Origin: Candidatus Zixiibacteriota bacterium
GTDB taxonomy: Bacteria; Zixibacteria; MSB-5A5; GN15; FEB-12
Assembly: GCA_003641415.1 (NCBI GenBank)
Contig: QNAG01000119.1
Location: 1 to 8,020, forward strand
Length of the DNA stretch: 8,020 bases
Direction of reading: 5' to 3'
Part shown: piece by piece, positions 1-5,968 of the stretch
Layout: every line of letters starts with the position of its first letter
How positions within the stretch are numbered: position 1 is the stretch's first letter
Position numbers and translations under genes: made by a program
Notes under the pieces: model-generated
What the model was told of the DNA's origin: nothing
Databases searched by the model: none
Seen by the model: only the letters and a program-made list of their open reading frames with translations

Positions 1-168
1 CTCCGGGAATACAAAAAGCCCCCAATCCCGGCCAAGCATCATTCATGGAGGAGGTGTCACCTTGATGAGATCACAGAACTTGAAATCAATTATATGAAAG
101 AACATGATTCAATCAACAAAACAGGACATTTCTATCTTGCCTTGACAACGAAGCCTTTGGTCTCTTGA
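1..168 (+). CDS. Possible 3' end of an unrecognised gene (partial at left edge)
   Basis: Frame 1 is open from the first base to a TGA at 166-168 (55 codons), while the other two plus frames close by about base 97. The peptide is hydrophilic, with a basic, Trp- and His-containing stretch (HHSWRRCHLDE) followed by a likely helix (ELEINYMKEHDS), and ends in KPLVS. I recognise no family. A gene in this slot upstream of pth is often rplY/ctc (L25), but the residues here do not look like L25. The frame runs off the window, so it could also be chance; a strong ribosome-binding-like sequence inside it (47-56) adds to the doubt. Confidence 0.3.
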   Translation, partial: LREYKKPPIPAKHHSWRRCHLDEITELEINYMKEHDSINKTGHFYLALTTKPLVS

Positions 169-192
169 CTTTTGTGATATATCCTGTAGTTT
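142..192 (+). promoter_or_regulatory. Weak candidate promoter region before pth
   Basis: TTGACA at 142-147 and TTGACT at 165-170 resemble -35 boxes. The only -10-like strings are TATATC (178-183) and TAGTTT (187-192), neither ideally spaced from a good -35. The AT-rich stretch follows the upstream stop and ends just before the pth start. If transcription starts near 190-200 the leader would be very short, which would fit the missing Shine-Dalgarno sequence of pth. This rests on motif resemblance only, and promoter rules for this lineage are unknown. Confidence 0.2.
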
Positions 193-201
193 TGCTTCTT
201 C

Positions 202-789
202 ATGATATCACTACTGCTTGGCCTGGGGAATATCGGCCGTAAATACAACAATACCCGTCATAATATCGGGTTTGATGTTTTGGATCGCTTGGTTTATTTA
301 TTGACGAAAAAAAACCAAACCGAGCCAGTCCGAAAAAAAGCGGAACTATATGATATAGTACAAGTTAATAACTTTGGTCGACAGTTGGCTCTGGCTTGGC
401 CAAGGACTTTTATGAACCGTTCAGGGTTGGCTGCTCAAGAGTTACTTGAGAAAATGAACCTGACACCAGAGCAAATGCTGGTCATAGTTGATGATTTCAA
501 TCTTCCTTTGGGGAAACTCCGACTCCGACGTTCGGGTGGAGATGGAGGACACAATGGGTTGGAGTCAATTATTGAGATGCTTGGAACGAAAAATTTCCCA
601 CGGTTGCGTTTGGGAATTGGCCCTGTGCCCGATAATGTAAGTACTATTGACTTTGTACTGGGAAGATTTGAGACCGAGGAAGAAGCATCCCGAAAGGAAA
701 TACTTGACAATGCAGCCAAAACGGTGCTTTATATATTAAATAATTGCTTCGATGAAGCGATGAGTAAATTTAATGCCGACCCTGCTTAG
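202..789 (+). CDS. pth: Peptidyl-tRNA hydrolase
   Basis: This cytosolic enzyme hydrolyses the ester bond of peptidyl-tRNA released prematurely from ribosomes, recycling tRNA. The 195-residue length is normal for bacterial Pth. The signature residues are visible: GLGNIG with Asn10, TRHNIGF with catalytic His20, FMNRSG with Asn72, VDDFNLPLGK with Asp97/98, and GGHNGLESI with Asn118; FPRLRLGIG and FVLGRF follow. These match E. coli Asn10, His20, Asn68, Asp93 and Asn114 with a four-residue offset. The ATG at 202 is chosen because the family begins only a few residues before GLGN. No Shine-Dalgarno sequence precedes it (TTTTGCTTCTTC). It is the first clear gene of the cluster and lies 64 bases before rpsF, in the pth-rpsF order seen in many bacteria. 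Confidence 0.97.
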   Translation: MISLLLGLGNIGRKYNNTRHNIGFDVLDRLVYLLTKKNQTEPVRKKAELYDIVQVNNFGRQLALAWPRTFMNRSGLAAQELLEKMNLTPEQMLVIVDDFNLPLGKLRLRRSGGDGGHNGLESIIEMLGTKNFPRLRLGIGPVPDNVSTIDFVLGRFETEEEASRKEILDNAAKTVLYILNNCFDEAMSKFNADPA

Positions 790-848
790 CTGACACGCGT
801 TTTCAGCTAAGCCGTTTGAGTTAACTGTTCAACGTCCGAAGGGAGGAC
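784..848 (+). promoter_or_regulatory. Structured rpsF leader; candidate S6:S18 autoregulatory element
   Basis: The pth-rpsF spacer folds well on paper. A 10-base stem pairs 784-793 (GCTTAGCTGA) with 803-812 (TCAGCTAAGC) around a 9-base loop and includes the pth stop codon. A second, bulged stem can pair 813-819 with 829-834. GTCC (834-837) can pair with GGAC (845-848), enclosing the GGGAGG ribosome binding site and leaving a CCG at 836-838. Many bacteria carry an rpsF leader RNA bound by the S6:S18 complex that presents a conserved CCG. That this is the same element is inference. The first stem is followed by no U-tract, so it is not a convincing terminator. Confidence 0.35.
841..846 (+). promoter_or_regulatory. 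rpsF ribosome binding site
   Basis: GGGAGG lies seven bases before the rpsF ATG at 854 and is one of the clearest Shine-Dalgarno sequences in the window. It fixes the start of S6. It can be partly paired by the short GTCC/GGAC hairpin described for the leader. Confidence 0.75.
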
Positions 849-853
849 ACTGC

Positions 854-1522
854 ATGCGCGTCTATGAGACTACGTTCGTAATTAACCCTCAAACAGATGA
901 TACCTCTATTGATAAACAGGTTGTATCGGTTTCCGATATCATCACCGGTGGTGGTGGAAAGATTTTGTATGAGAACAGGATGGGGACTCGTCGACTGGCC
1001 TATCCTATTCAGAAACTAACCCAGGGCTACTACACTACGTTTGTGTATGAAAGCACATCTGACATCCTGCCCAGATTGGACCGTCATTTCATCCTTGGTG
1101 AAGAGTATCTCCGTCACCTTACAATTCTTTTCGAAGGCGACCTAGAGAAGTTACTCAGCAGGGACGAAGTTGAAGAGCCTAAACACTTTCAGCCAAAACC
1201 CAAAGAGTTGGACAAACCTGCTATGCGTCGACCTGATATTAGTAATAAACCAGCTGGTACAATTGAAACATCAGTGCCCAAGTCCATAGAAACCGAACCA
1301 AAGCCCGTTGAGAAACCGGTCACCTCAGAGGAATCAGCCCCTGTTGAGGAAGCGAAGCCGAAGCCCATTGAGGAAGTGGTCACCTCAGAGGAATCAGCCC
1401 CTGTCGAAGAAGCTAAGCCGAAGCCCGTTGAGGAACCGGCTGCTGTTGAAGAACCGGAGAAGAAAATCTCTAATGACACATCATTGGCAGATGAATACCC
1501 GGAACAGGAAGAGGAGCTATAA
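854..1522 (+). CDS. rpsF: Small ribosomal subunit protein bS6 with long acidic repeat tail
   Basis: S6 binds S18 and 16S rRNA on the platform of the 30S subunit. Residues 1-97 are the S6 domain: MRVYETTFVI as the first strand, GTRRLAYPIQKLTQGYY (44-60) as the family core, then YLRHLTILFEG as the last strand. Ordinary S6 is about 95-135 residues; this one is 222. Residues 98-222 are a low-complexity tail rich in Glu, Pro and Lys with two near-identical 20-residue repeats (150-169 and 170-189) and a partial third, ending in EQEEEL. E. coli S6 also has an acidic C-terminus that receives added glutamates, but this tail is far longer. The tail is probably disordered and solvent-exposed; its job is unknown. 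Start set by GGGAGG. Followed by rpsR without an intervening ssb. Confidence 0.95.
   Translation: MRVYETTFVINPQTDDTSIDKQVVSVSDIITGGGGKILYENRMGTRRLAYPIQKLTQGYYTTFVYESTSDILPRLDRHFILGEEYLRHLTILFEGDLEKLLSRDEVEEPKHFQPKPKELDKPAMRRPDISNKPAGTIETSVPKSIETEPKPVEKPVTSEESAPVEEAKPKPIEEVVTSEESAPVEEAKPKPVEEPAAVEEPEKKISNDTSLADEYPEQEEEL
1301..1440 (+). repeat. 60-base tandem repeat in the S6 tail (2.3 copies)
   Basis: Bases 1301-1360 and 1361-1420 are two 60-base units that differ at about seven positions. A third partial copy at 1421-1440 differs from the first at two positions. The unit is an exact multiple of three and encodes 20 residues with the core TSEESAPVEEAKPKP. Several differences are silent third-position changes (GTTGAGGAA versus GTCGAAGAA), so the protein repeat seems to be held while the DNA drifts. 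A unit this size can expand or contract without breaking frame. Confidence 0.9.
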
Positions 1523-1544
1523 AGAGCTTCTGGCTAAGATTAAC

Positions 1545-1565
1545 GTTGTGTGCTGAGCACACAGC
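1545..1565 (+). other. Perfect short hairpin in the rpsF-rpsR spacer
   Basis: TGTGTGC (1547-1553) pairs with GCACACA (1557-1563) around a TGA loop. G1545-C1565 and a U-G pair at 1546/1564 extend it to nine pairs. No T-run follows (AGCAGATAATATG), so it is not a standard terminator. It sits in the 94-base spacer where many bacteria have ssb. It could be a processing or stability element between the two ribosomal genes. Confidence 0.5.
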
Positions 1566-1616
1566 AGCAGATAATATGCTAATGAGAATCGACAGAGAAC
1601 CCCATATCTGAAATGG

Positions 1617-1850
1617 ATGGTGAAATTGAATATGAGAAGAAGGAAATTTTGCTATTTCTGTGAGAATAAGATTGAAAAACCCGATTATAAAGATGAACGT
1701 CTGCTTCGACGGTTTGTCAATGAACGTGGCAAAATCATCCCGCGTCGCATTTCGGGCAACTGTGCCAGACATCAACGGAAACTAACAATTGCGATCAAGC
1801 GGGCCAGGATAATGGCTATTATGGCTTTCGAAAGTGAGTCCTTCCGCTAA
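1617..1850 (+). CDS. rpsR: Small ribosomal subunit protein bS18, zinc-binding form
   Basis: S18 pairs with S6 on the 30S platform. The 77 residues show the family core: [28 protein letters not shown], the HQRKL motif and AIKRAR. Cys12, Cys15, Cys49 and His52 form a C-x2-C plus C-x2-H pattern typical of the zinc-keeping variant of S18; E. coli has lost it. The ATG at 1617 gives six residues before RRRKFC, close to the five in E. coli S18. The in-frame ATG at 1632 would give 72 residues and has a weak GGATGGTG upstream, so it remains possible. The last 17 bases overlap the following membrane-protein gene, suggesting coupled translation. Confidence 0.95.
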   Translation: MVKLNMRRRKFCYFCENKIEKPDYKDERLLRRFVNERGKIIPRRISGNCARHQRKLTIAIKRARIMAIMAFESESFR

Positions 1851-2859
1851 TAGCGACAGCAGTCAACGTATCAACCGCAGCAATCCGATCCCAGTTATAG
1901 TGGCAATGCTGGCCTTCTCGGTAACACTTTATGGCGGGAGTTCGGAAAAAACTAATTTCCTGCTGTCACTTACGGTGACTCCTGTCAACTATGTGCTGGC
2001 TATGTATTTGTATTATGGAATAGCTCGCTTGACGTTTGAACGTCAGGCACTCTGGCTCTTGGTAAGTGCTACTTTGGCTGTTGGGCTAAGTTGTGTTCTA
2101 ATGGGTACAAACCAGTTTTTTTTAGCTCTCGCTGGATGGGGAGCATTGCTTGGTGGCGGTGTTGTTTCCGGGTACATGTCTTTACATGGGTACCGACCCA
2201 GAACGGTATTCAGTGTGTCTTTGGGAGTGGTATTCGCTATGGCTGTGTTGCAGCTCTACCCGCTGTGGCATGAGGTACTCAGTACAATGCCGGAAACCAC
2301 CAGGATGCTGGTAGAAGAAGCTCGCAGACAACTGACCCTTATTGGTGAAAGCCCGGAACACATCCGAAAGGGTTTGGAATCGTTCCAATTGATGATGGGT
2401 GTCGTCATGAGGCTATTACCGGCGGAGATGCTTCTTGGAATAGCCGCTCAGCTTGCGGTTGGCTATGTTTTGTTCCTTCGCTGGATAGAGAAAAACCGTA
2501 TGATTCCACCTCAATTGGAACCCTTTAGATATTGGAAAATGCCGTTTTCGGTGATGCCTGTTCTGGTTCTGTCAGCTGCTGTTCGCTTATTAGGAGGTGA
2601 GTCTTTTCAGCTCATTGCCGACAACGCTCTGGCAGTGCTGGCAGCTTTCTATTCTATCACCGGGCTGGCGCTGGTAGAGTATTACTTAAGGAAGACGCAG
2701 TTATCGTTGTTGATGCGAACGCTGTTTTATGTCATGCTGTTCCTATTTCCGTTGGTGAGTCAGATAGGTTCGCTGGTATTGGGAGTAGCTATCGCTCTGA
2801 CGGGTTTCGTTGATAGCTTCGCTGATTGGCGCAGGATCCGTCTCCGTGAACTAATGTAA
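1834..2859 (+). CDS. DUF2232 (YybS-like) integral membrane protein
   Basis: A 341-residue, very hydrophobic protein with about eight likely membrane segments, near residues 18-36, 43-65, 71-91, 94-118, 124-145, 197-216, 237-254 and 262-325 (the last block holding two). A hydrophilic amphipathic stretch lies around 150-190. Near the C-terminus, [14 protein letters not shown] and then [11 protein letters not shown] match the pattern I know from DUF2232/YybS proteins, which are encoded beside rplI in Firmicutes and elsewhere. The molecular role is not established; the fold recalls small-molecule transporter components. The start is a GTG at 1834 inside rpsR, without a clear Shine-Dalgarno, so it probably depends on coupling to rpsR. 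The family call rests on the C-terminal motif plus gene context. Confidence 0.75.
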   Translation: MSPSANSDSSQRINRSNPIPVIVAMLAFSVTLYGGSSEKTNFLLSLTVTPVNYVLAMYLYYGIARLTFERQALWLLVSATLAVGLSCVLMGTNQFFLALAGWGALLGGGVVSGYMSLHGYRPRTVFSVSLGVVFAMAVLQLYPLWHEVLSTMPETTRMLVEEARRQLTLIGESPEHIRKGLESFQLMMGVVMRLLPAEMLLGIAAQLAVGYVLFLRWIEKNRMIPPQLEPFRYWKMPFSVMPVLVLSAAVRLLGGESFQLIADNALAVLAAFYSITGLALVEYYLRKTQLSLLMRTLFYVMLFLFPLVSQIGSLVLGVAIALTGFVDSFADWRRIRLRELM

Positions 2860-2885
2860 AAACAAAGTTGTTGCATACGATTTCG

Positions 2886-2891
2886 AAAGGA
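2886..2891 (+). promoter_or_regulatory. rplI ribosome binding site
   Basis: AAAGGA lies six bases before the ATG at 2898. It supports that ATG over the earlier in-frame TTG at 2868, which would add ten residues absent from the L9 family. Confidence 0.65.
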
Positions 2892-2897
2892 TATAAC

Positions 2898-3344
2898 ATG
2901 AAAGTGATTTTACGAGAGGACGTCGAAAGAGTCGGTACGGCCGGGGAGACAGTCGAGGTTAAAAGCGGCTATGGTCGTAATTATCTCATCCCGCGTAATA
3001 TGGCTATTCCGGCAACCCGGGCCAATCTCAAAGCAATCGGCGAAATCCGAATGCAAAAGGACGTCCGTGAAAAGAAAGCTCGCCGTCAGGCTGAGATAGT
3101 CAAAGAACGGATCGAGAAATTGGAACTGTCCACAGAGGTTCTTGTGGGCGAGGAGGATAAGCTTTTCGGGTCAGTTACCAACGGTGACATTGCCGAGTTG
3201 ATGGCAGCGGAAGGTGTTACAATAGATAAGAGGGCTGTGCAATTGGAAACTCCGATTAAAGTACTCGGAGTGTATACAATTCCGGTCAAAGTTGAAAAGG
3301 ATGTGACAGCTAATCTTAAACTGTGGGTAGTAAAGAAGTCATAG
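2898..3344 (+). CDS. rplI: Large ribosomal subunit protein bL9
   Basis: L9 binds 23S rRNA near the L1 stalk and reaches along the ribosome surface. The 148 residues match the usual length. The N-terminal domain (1-50) starts MKVILREDVERVG and holds the RNA-binding motif GYGRNYLIPRNMA (24-36). A long charged helix follows (about 42-75). The C-terminal domain carries KLFGSVTNGDIAE (88-100) and ends with the paired strands TPIKVLGVYTIPVKV. The ATG at 2898 is chosen because family members begin exactly MKVIL. The stop is separated by one base from the next gene, so the bifunctional-nuclease gene is likely translated from the same message. Confidence 0.97.
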   Translation: MKVILREDVERVGTAGETVEVKSGYGRNYLIPRNMAIPATRANLKAIGEIRMQKDVREKKARRQAEIVKERIEKLELSTEVLVGEEDKLFGSVTNGDIAELMAAEGVTIDKRAVQLETPIKVLGVYTIPVKVEKDVTANLKLWVVKKS

Positions 3345-3345
3345 A

Positions 3346-3840
3346 ATGAAGTTCCTTGAGGTCACAGTAGATGGCCTGGCGTTGGACATGACGACCAATT
3401 CTCCGGTTGTGATTCTGTCGCCGGAAGGCGTCAAGAAAGTACTTCCAATATGGATAGGTCATGCTGAGGCATGGGGTATTGCTATGGAGCTTTCCGGGGT
3501 CAAGCCTAAAAGGCCAATGACATATGATTTGGTTCAGGGTATAATCTCCATTGTTAATGCCCGGGTAGATAGGGTGGAAATTACTGAGTTGAAAGAGCAA
3601 ACTTTTTATGCTCGGCTTTATCTTTCACAAGGTGAGCAAAAGTACGAACTGGATGCTCGACCCTCAGATTCGATTGCTATCGCTCTCAGAACCGGAGCAA
3701 CCATCTTTGTCAACGAGGAGCTATTTAATATTGATCAGGATAGCTCTCAAGAGCCCCCCCCGATGTCTACCGATCCTGAATCGCTTCGTGAACGACTTAG
3801 AAAGATTAACCCTGAGGATTTCGGCAAGTATTCACTTTGA
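3346..3840 (+). CDS. Bifunctional nuclease family protein (DUF151/BFN)
   Basis: A 164-residue member of the DNase-RNase (DUF151) family, whose plant founders are reported to have both DNase and RNase activity; bacterial roles are poorly known. Visible family marks are MKFLEVTVDGLALD at the start, VVIL with LPIWIGHAEA (33-42), RPMTYDL (56-62), and the strongly conserved DARPSDSIAIALR (103-115), then IFVNEELF. Beyond residue 130 is a Pro/Ser linker coded partly by a run of eight C, then a charged tail LRERLRKINPEDFGKYSL as in many bacterial homologues. The ATG is one base after the L9 stop and is preceded by a weak AAAGAAG. Its TGA overlaps the next ATG by one base. Confidence 0.9.
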   Translation: MKFLEVTVDGLALDMTTNSPVVILSPEGVKKVLPIWIGHAEAWGIAMELSGVKPKRPMTYDLVQGIISIVNARVDRVEITELKEQTFYARLYLSQGEQKYELDARPSDSIAIALRTGATIFVNEELFNIDQDSSQEPPPMSTDPESLRERLRKINPEDFGKYSL

Positions 3841-5675
3841 TGCCGTTTGTTAAATCTGGGTCTTCAGACCGTTTGCCGCTGAGTGAACGACGACTGACAG
3901 CTATATGGCTGGCTGCGTTGTTGATTCTGACAATTGTTTTTTCATCCTTTGCTGTTGCCGGGGATATTGATCCTCCAGAAGCAAATTCGCAGTTTGCACG
4001 TGGTAAACGTTTATTACGAGAGGGTGACTGGTGGAGCGCAGCTTCTGTTTTCGAACAACTCGCGGGACAATATCCACAATCAAGAGATCTTGACCAGTTC
4101 ATTTTTTATCGCGCCAAGGCAAAGTACTACCTCGGTGAACTCAATGACGCCATTGCCGGTTTCAGCCATTTTCTGACCAGGTTCCCAAATTCACCTCAAA
4201 AACCATATGTTAGTTTCTTCCTTGCCAACGCCTACTATCGCAGAGGGGATATCAACCGCGCTCTCGATCAATATCTTTCTGCCTATAGCGAAAGCCGAGA
4301 CAGTCGCCTTAATCGCTTGCTCCTTAAATCATTGACAGCCCTTTTTCAAAACGCGGGGACGATCAGTATTAGTGAGAAGGAGCTTGATGTGCTCCCGGAT
4401 GACAAAAAATGCTGTCTGGTAAAACCACTGCTTCCCATTTTACTGTCTCATGATCAAGTGGCGACAGCCGAGGCTCTGGCCGGAAAGTGCGGAGAACAAC
4501 TGGATTTAACACAATACCGTTCAGAAGCAAATACCCGAAAGGATGGGCTTGAAGTTGCTATGCTTCTTCCTTTATCGGGAGATCTCCAAACCTATGGCGA
4601 GGAAATCTACAACGGCGCTGTTATTGCTGCTGAGATGCTTAGGGCAGAGACCAATCAGGATGTTCGACTGGTTCCGTATGACACAAAAGGCGACCCTATT
4701 GATGCCGCACGTATTATGAGGGAACTTAGCCGATTGAATGTAGATGCGGTGATTGGACCGCTAACAAGTGAAGCTGCTGCTGTTACTTCAGCGCAGATGT
4801 GCCACAGTGAAATCCCTTTGTTGATACCGGCTGCTACCCAAGCCGGTCTGACACTGCTGTCAGAGTCATCGTTTCAGCTATCCCCTAATATTGAGTTGGA
4901 AGGTATGCGGATGGCAGAGTATGCTGTCTCTGTACTTGGGGCAGACTCAGCGGTGTTGATTACTTCCACGGGGTCTGAACATCTGCACTCCAGTCGAGCT
5001 TTCGTACGACGCTTTGAGGATCTCGGGGGCACAATCGTTGCCATTGAGTACTACCGTTCTCGTGATAAGGATTTTGGTTCATACATCAGGGATATTAAGG
5101 CTGTTCTTATGGGGGCGATACCGGACTCGGCTTTTTATGTAGATTCTCGTGGTGATACAATCGATATCGACGGTCTTCCGGCACATGTCGACTGTCTTTT
5201 TCTGCCCGGCAATCAAAAACAGATTCGACTGATGCTGCCTCAGATTCATTTCTACAACCTTACCGGTACTTATCTTGGCTCCGATCAGTGGGGAGATGAA
5301 TCCATATATAGATTGGGTGACGATATTACCAAGCAAGCGGTGTTCCCATCTCCGTTTTTGACAGGTGGTCAATCGGAAGGTTTCCTGCGATTTTCAGTTG
5401 CTTATGATGCCCGTTACGGCAAACCTCCACGACGCCTTGCAAATCTCGGGTATGATGCTATGACCTTGATCAGTCAAGCATTCAATACAGAAGCCAGAAC
5501 ATCACAAACTCTTATCGATTGTCTGGGCAAAGTGCAGAGGTATTCCGGCGCTTCAGGGATGATCACCTTTGGAAATAATCGTGAGAATATCGAGATGCCA
5601 CTGTACCGCATAGTGGACGGTGAGGCCGTTCTGCTCGGTCAGGAACAAATCGGGAAAGTAGAGCCAACCAATTGA
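3840..5675 (+). CDS. Exported TPR and periplasmic-binding-fold protein, LpoA-like architecture
   Basis: A 611-residue protein with an export signal (hydrophobic 20-38, probable cut after AVA at 38-40). No Cys lies near the cut, so it is not an evident lipoprotein. Residues 47-155 hold about three TPR-like helical hairpins (for example GKRLLREGDWWSAASVFEQL). Residues about 238-600 are a type 1 periplasmic binding fold: VAMLLPLSGDLQTYGEEIYNG, VDAVIGPLTS, IPLLIPAATQAGLT, a second lobe, NLGYDAMTLI, and SGASGMITFG near the end. TPR plus this fold is the layout of LpoA/YraM, activators of peptidoglycan synthases, but branched-amino-acid-type binding proteins share the fold. Role in cell wall or ligand sensing is inference. 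Start ATG 3840 shares one base with the upstream stop (TGATG); a TTG at 3837 is the alternative. Confidence 0.85.
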   Translation: MPFVKSGSSDRLPLSERRLTAIWLAALLILTIVFSSFAVAGDIDPPEANSQFARGKRLLREGDWWSAASVFEQLAGQYPQSRDLDQFIFYRAKAKYYLGELNDAIAGFSHFLTRFPNSPQKPYVSFFLANAYYRRGDINRALDQYLSAYSESRDSRLNRLLLKSLTALFQNAGTISISEKELDVLPDDKKCCLVKPLLPILLSHDQVATAEALAGKCGEQLDLTQYRSEANTRKDGLEVAMLLPLSGDLQTYGEEIYNGAVIAAEMLRAETNQDVRLVPYDTKGDPIDAARIMRELSRLNVDAVIGPLTSEAAAVTSAQMCHSEIPLLIPAATQAGLTLLSESSFQLSPNIELEGMRMAEYAVSVLGADSAVLITSTGSEHLHSSRAFVRRFEDLGGTIVAIEYYRSRDKDFGSYIRDIKAVLMGAIPDSAFYVDSRGDTIDIDGLPAHVDCLFLPGNQKQIRLMLPQIHFYNLTGTYLGSDQWGDESIYRLGDDITKQAVFPSPFLTGGQSEGFLRFSVAYDARYGKPPRRLANLGYDAMTLISQAFNTEARTSQTLIDCLGKVQRYSGASGMITFGNNRENIEMPLYRIVDGEAVLLGQEQIGKVEPTN

Positions 5676-5720
5676 TTGCGGCATTGGCTGAGTTTTGTAT
5701 ATTTATCCAAAGAACATAAT
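5676..5720 (+). promoter_or_regulatory. Candidate promoter before the three-gene set
   Basis: In the 77-base spacer, TTGCGG (5676-5681) stands 16 bases before TATATT (5698-5703), which is directly preceded by TG. A second -10-like string, CATAAT, lies at 5715-5720 without a good -35. The break in tight gene packing here and the strong downstream ribosome binding site suggest a new transcription unit. This is only motif resemblance. Confidence 0.3.
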
Positions 5721-5737
5721 ATCATGTTGCACATAAC

Positions 5738-5743
5738 GAGGAG
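5738..5743 (+). promoter_or_regulatory. Strong ribosome binding site of the 68-residue gene
   Basis: GAGGAG lies nine bases before the ATG at 5753. It is one of the best Shine-Dalgarno matches in the window and is the main evidence, beside frame length, that the following short gene is real. Confidence 0.7.
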
Positions 5744-5752
5744 ATTTTCTCT

Positions 5753-5959
5753 ATGGAAGAAAAAAAAGTAGCTTTGAAAATGATCGTTAACGGTGAGGAA
5801 AGGGATATCAGCTTCGAGGAGCTGGCATTATCGAATAATCTTGCCCAGGAAGCGCTGGTCCGCCTTCTGATTGACAAGGGTTTATTCAAACCAGATGATT
5901 TGATGAAAATGATGGAGAAGGTAAAGAAGGAACGATACCGTCATATCGATGATAAGTAG
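5753..5959 (+). CDS. Small uncharacterised protein, 68 residues
   Basis: I do not recognise this protein. It is soluble, strongly charged and without a signal or membrane segment. A short strand (VALKMIVNG, 6-14) and a turn lead into two or three predicted helices: SFEELALSNNLAQEALVRLL (20-39), then KPDDLMKMMEKVKKERYRH (46-64). The codons right after the start contain eight A in a row. A good GAGGAG ribosome binding site and even charge distribution support a real gene. It is nine bases ahead of the membrane PH-like gene, so the two are probably co-expressed, and it may act as a cytoplasmic partner; that is inference from spacing only. Confidence 0.75.
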   Translation: MEEKKVALKMIVNGEERDISFEELALSNNLAQEALVRLLIDKGLFKPDDLMKMMEKVKKERYRHIDDK

Positions 5960-5968
5960 TGGGAATAT

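Noticed and set aside
784..812. Intrinsic terminator after pth
   Set aside because: The stem is good, but it is followed by CGTTTGAGTT with no U-tract, and the cluster order argues for read-through.
1189..1479. Minus-strand reading frame opposite the S6 tail
   Set aside because: Its Ser/Gly-rich repeats mirror the tandem repeat on the other strand; no ribosome binding site and no independent support.
1308..1556. Arginine-rich plus-strand reading frame inside rpsF
   Set aside because: It is the alternate frame of the Glu/Pro repeat DNA; its Arg/Ser/Pro repeats arise from the same 60-base unit and S6 is clearly the coding frame.
2868..2897. Earlier TTG start for L9
   Set aside because: It adds ten residues not found in the family, and AAAGGA is correctly placed for the ATG at 2898.
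3901..4176. Short frames on both strands within the exported TPR protein gene
   Set aside because: They overlap a signal peptide and TPR region that is clearly coding in the main frame.
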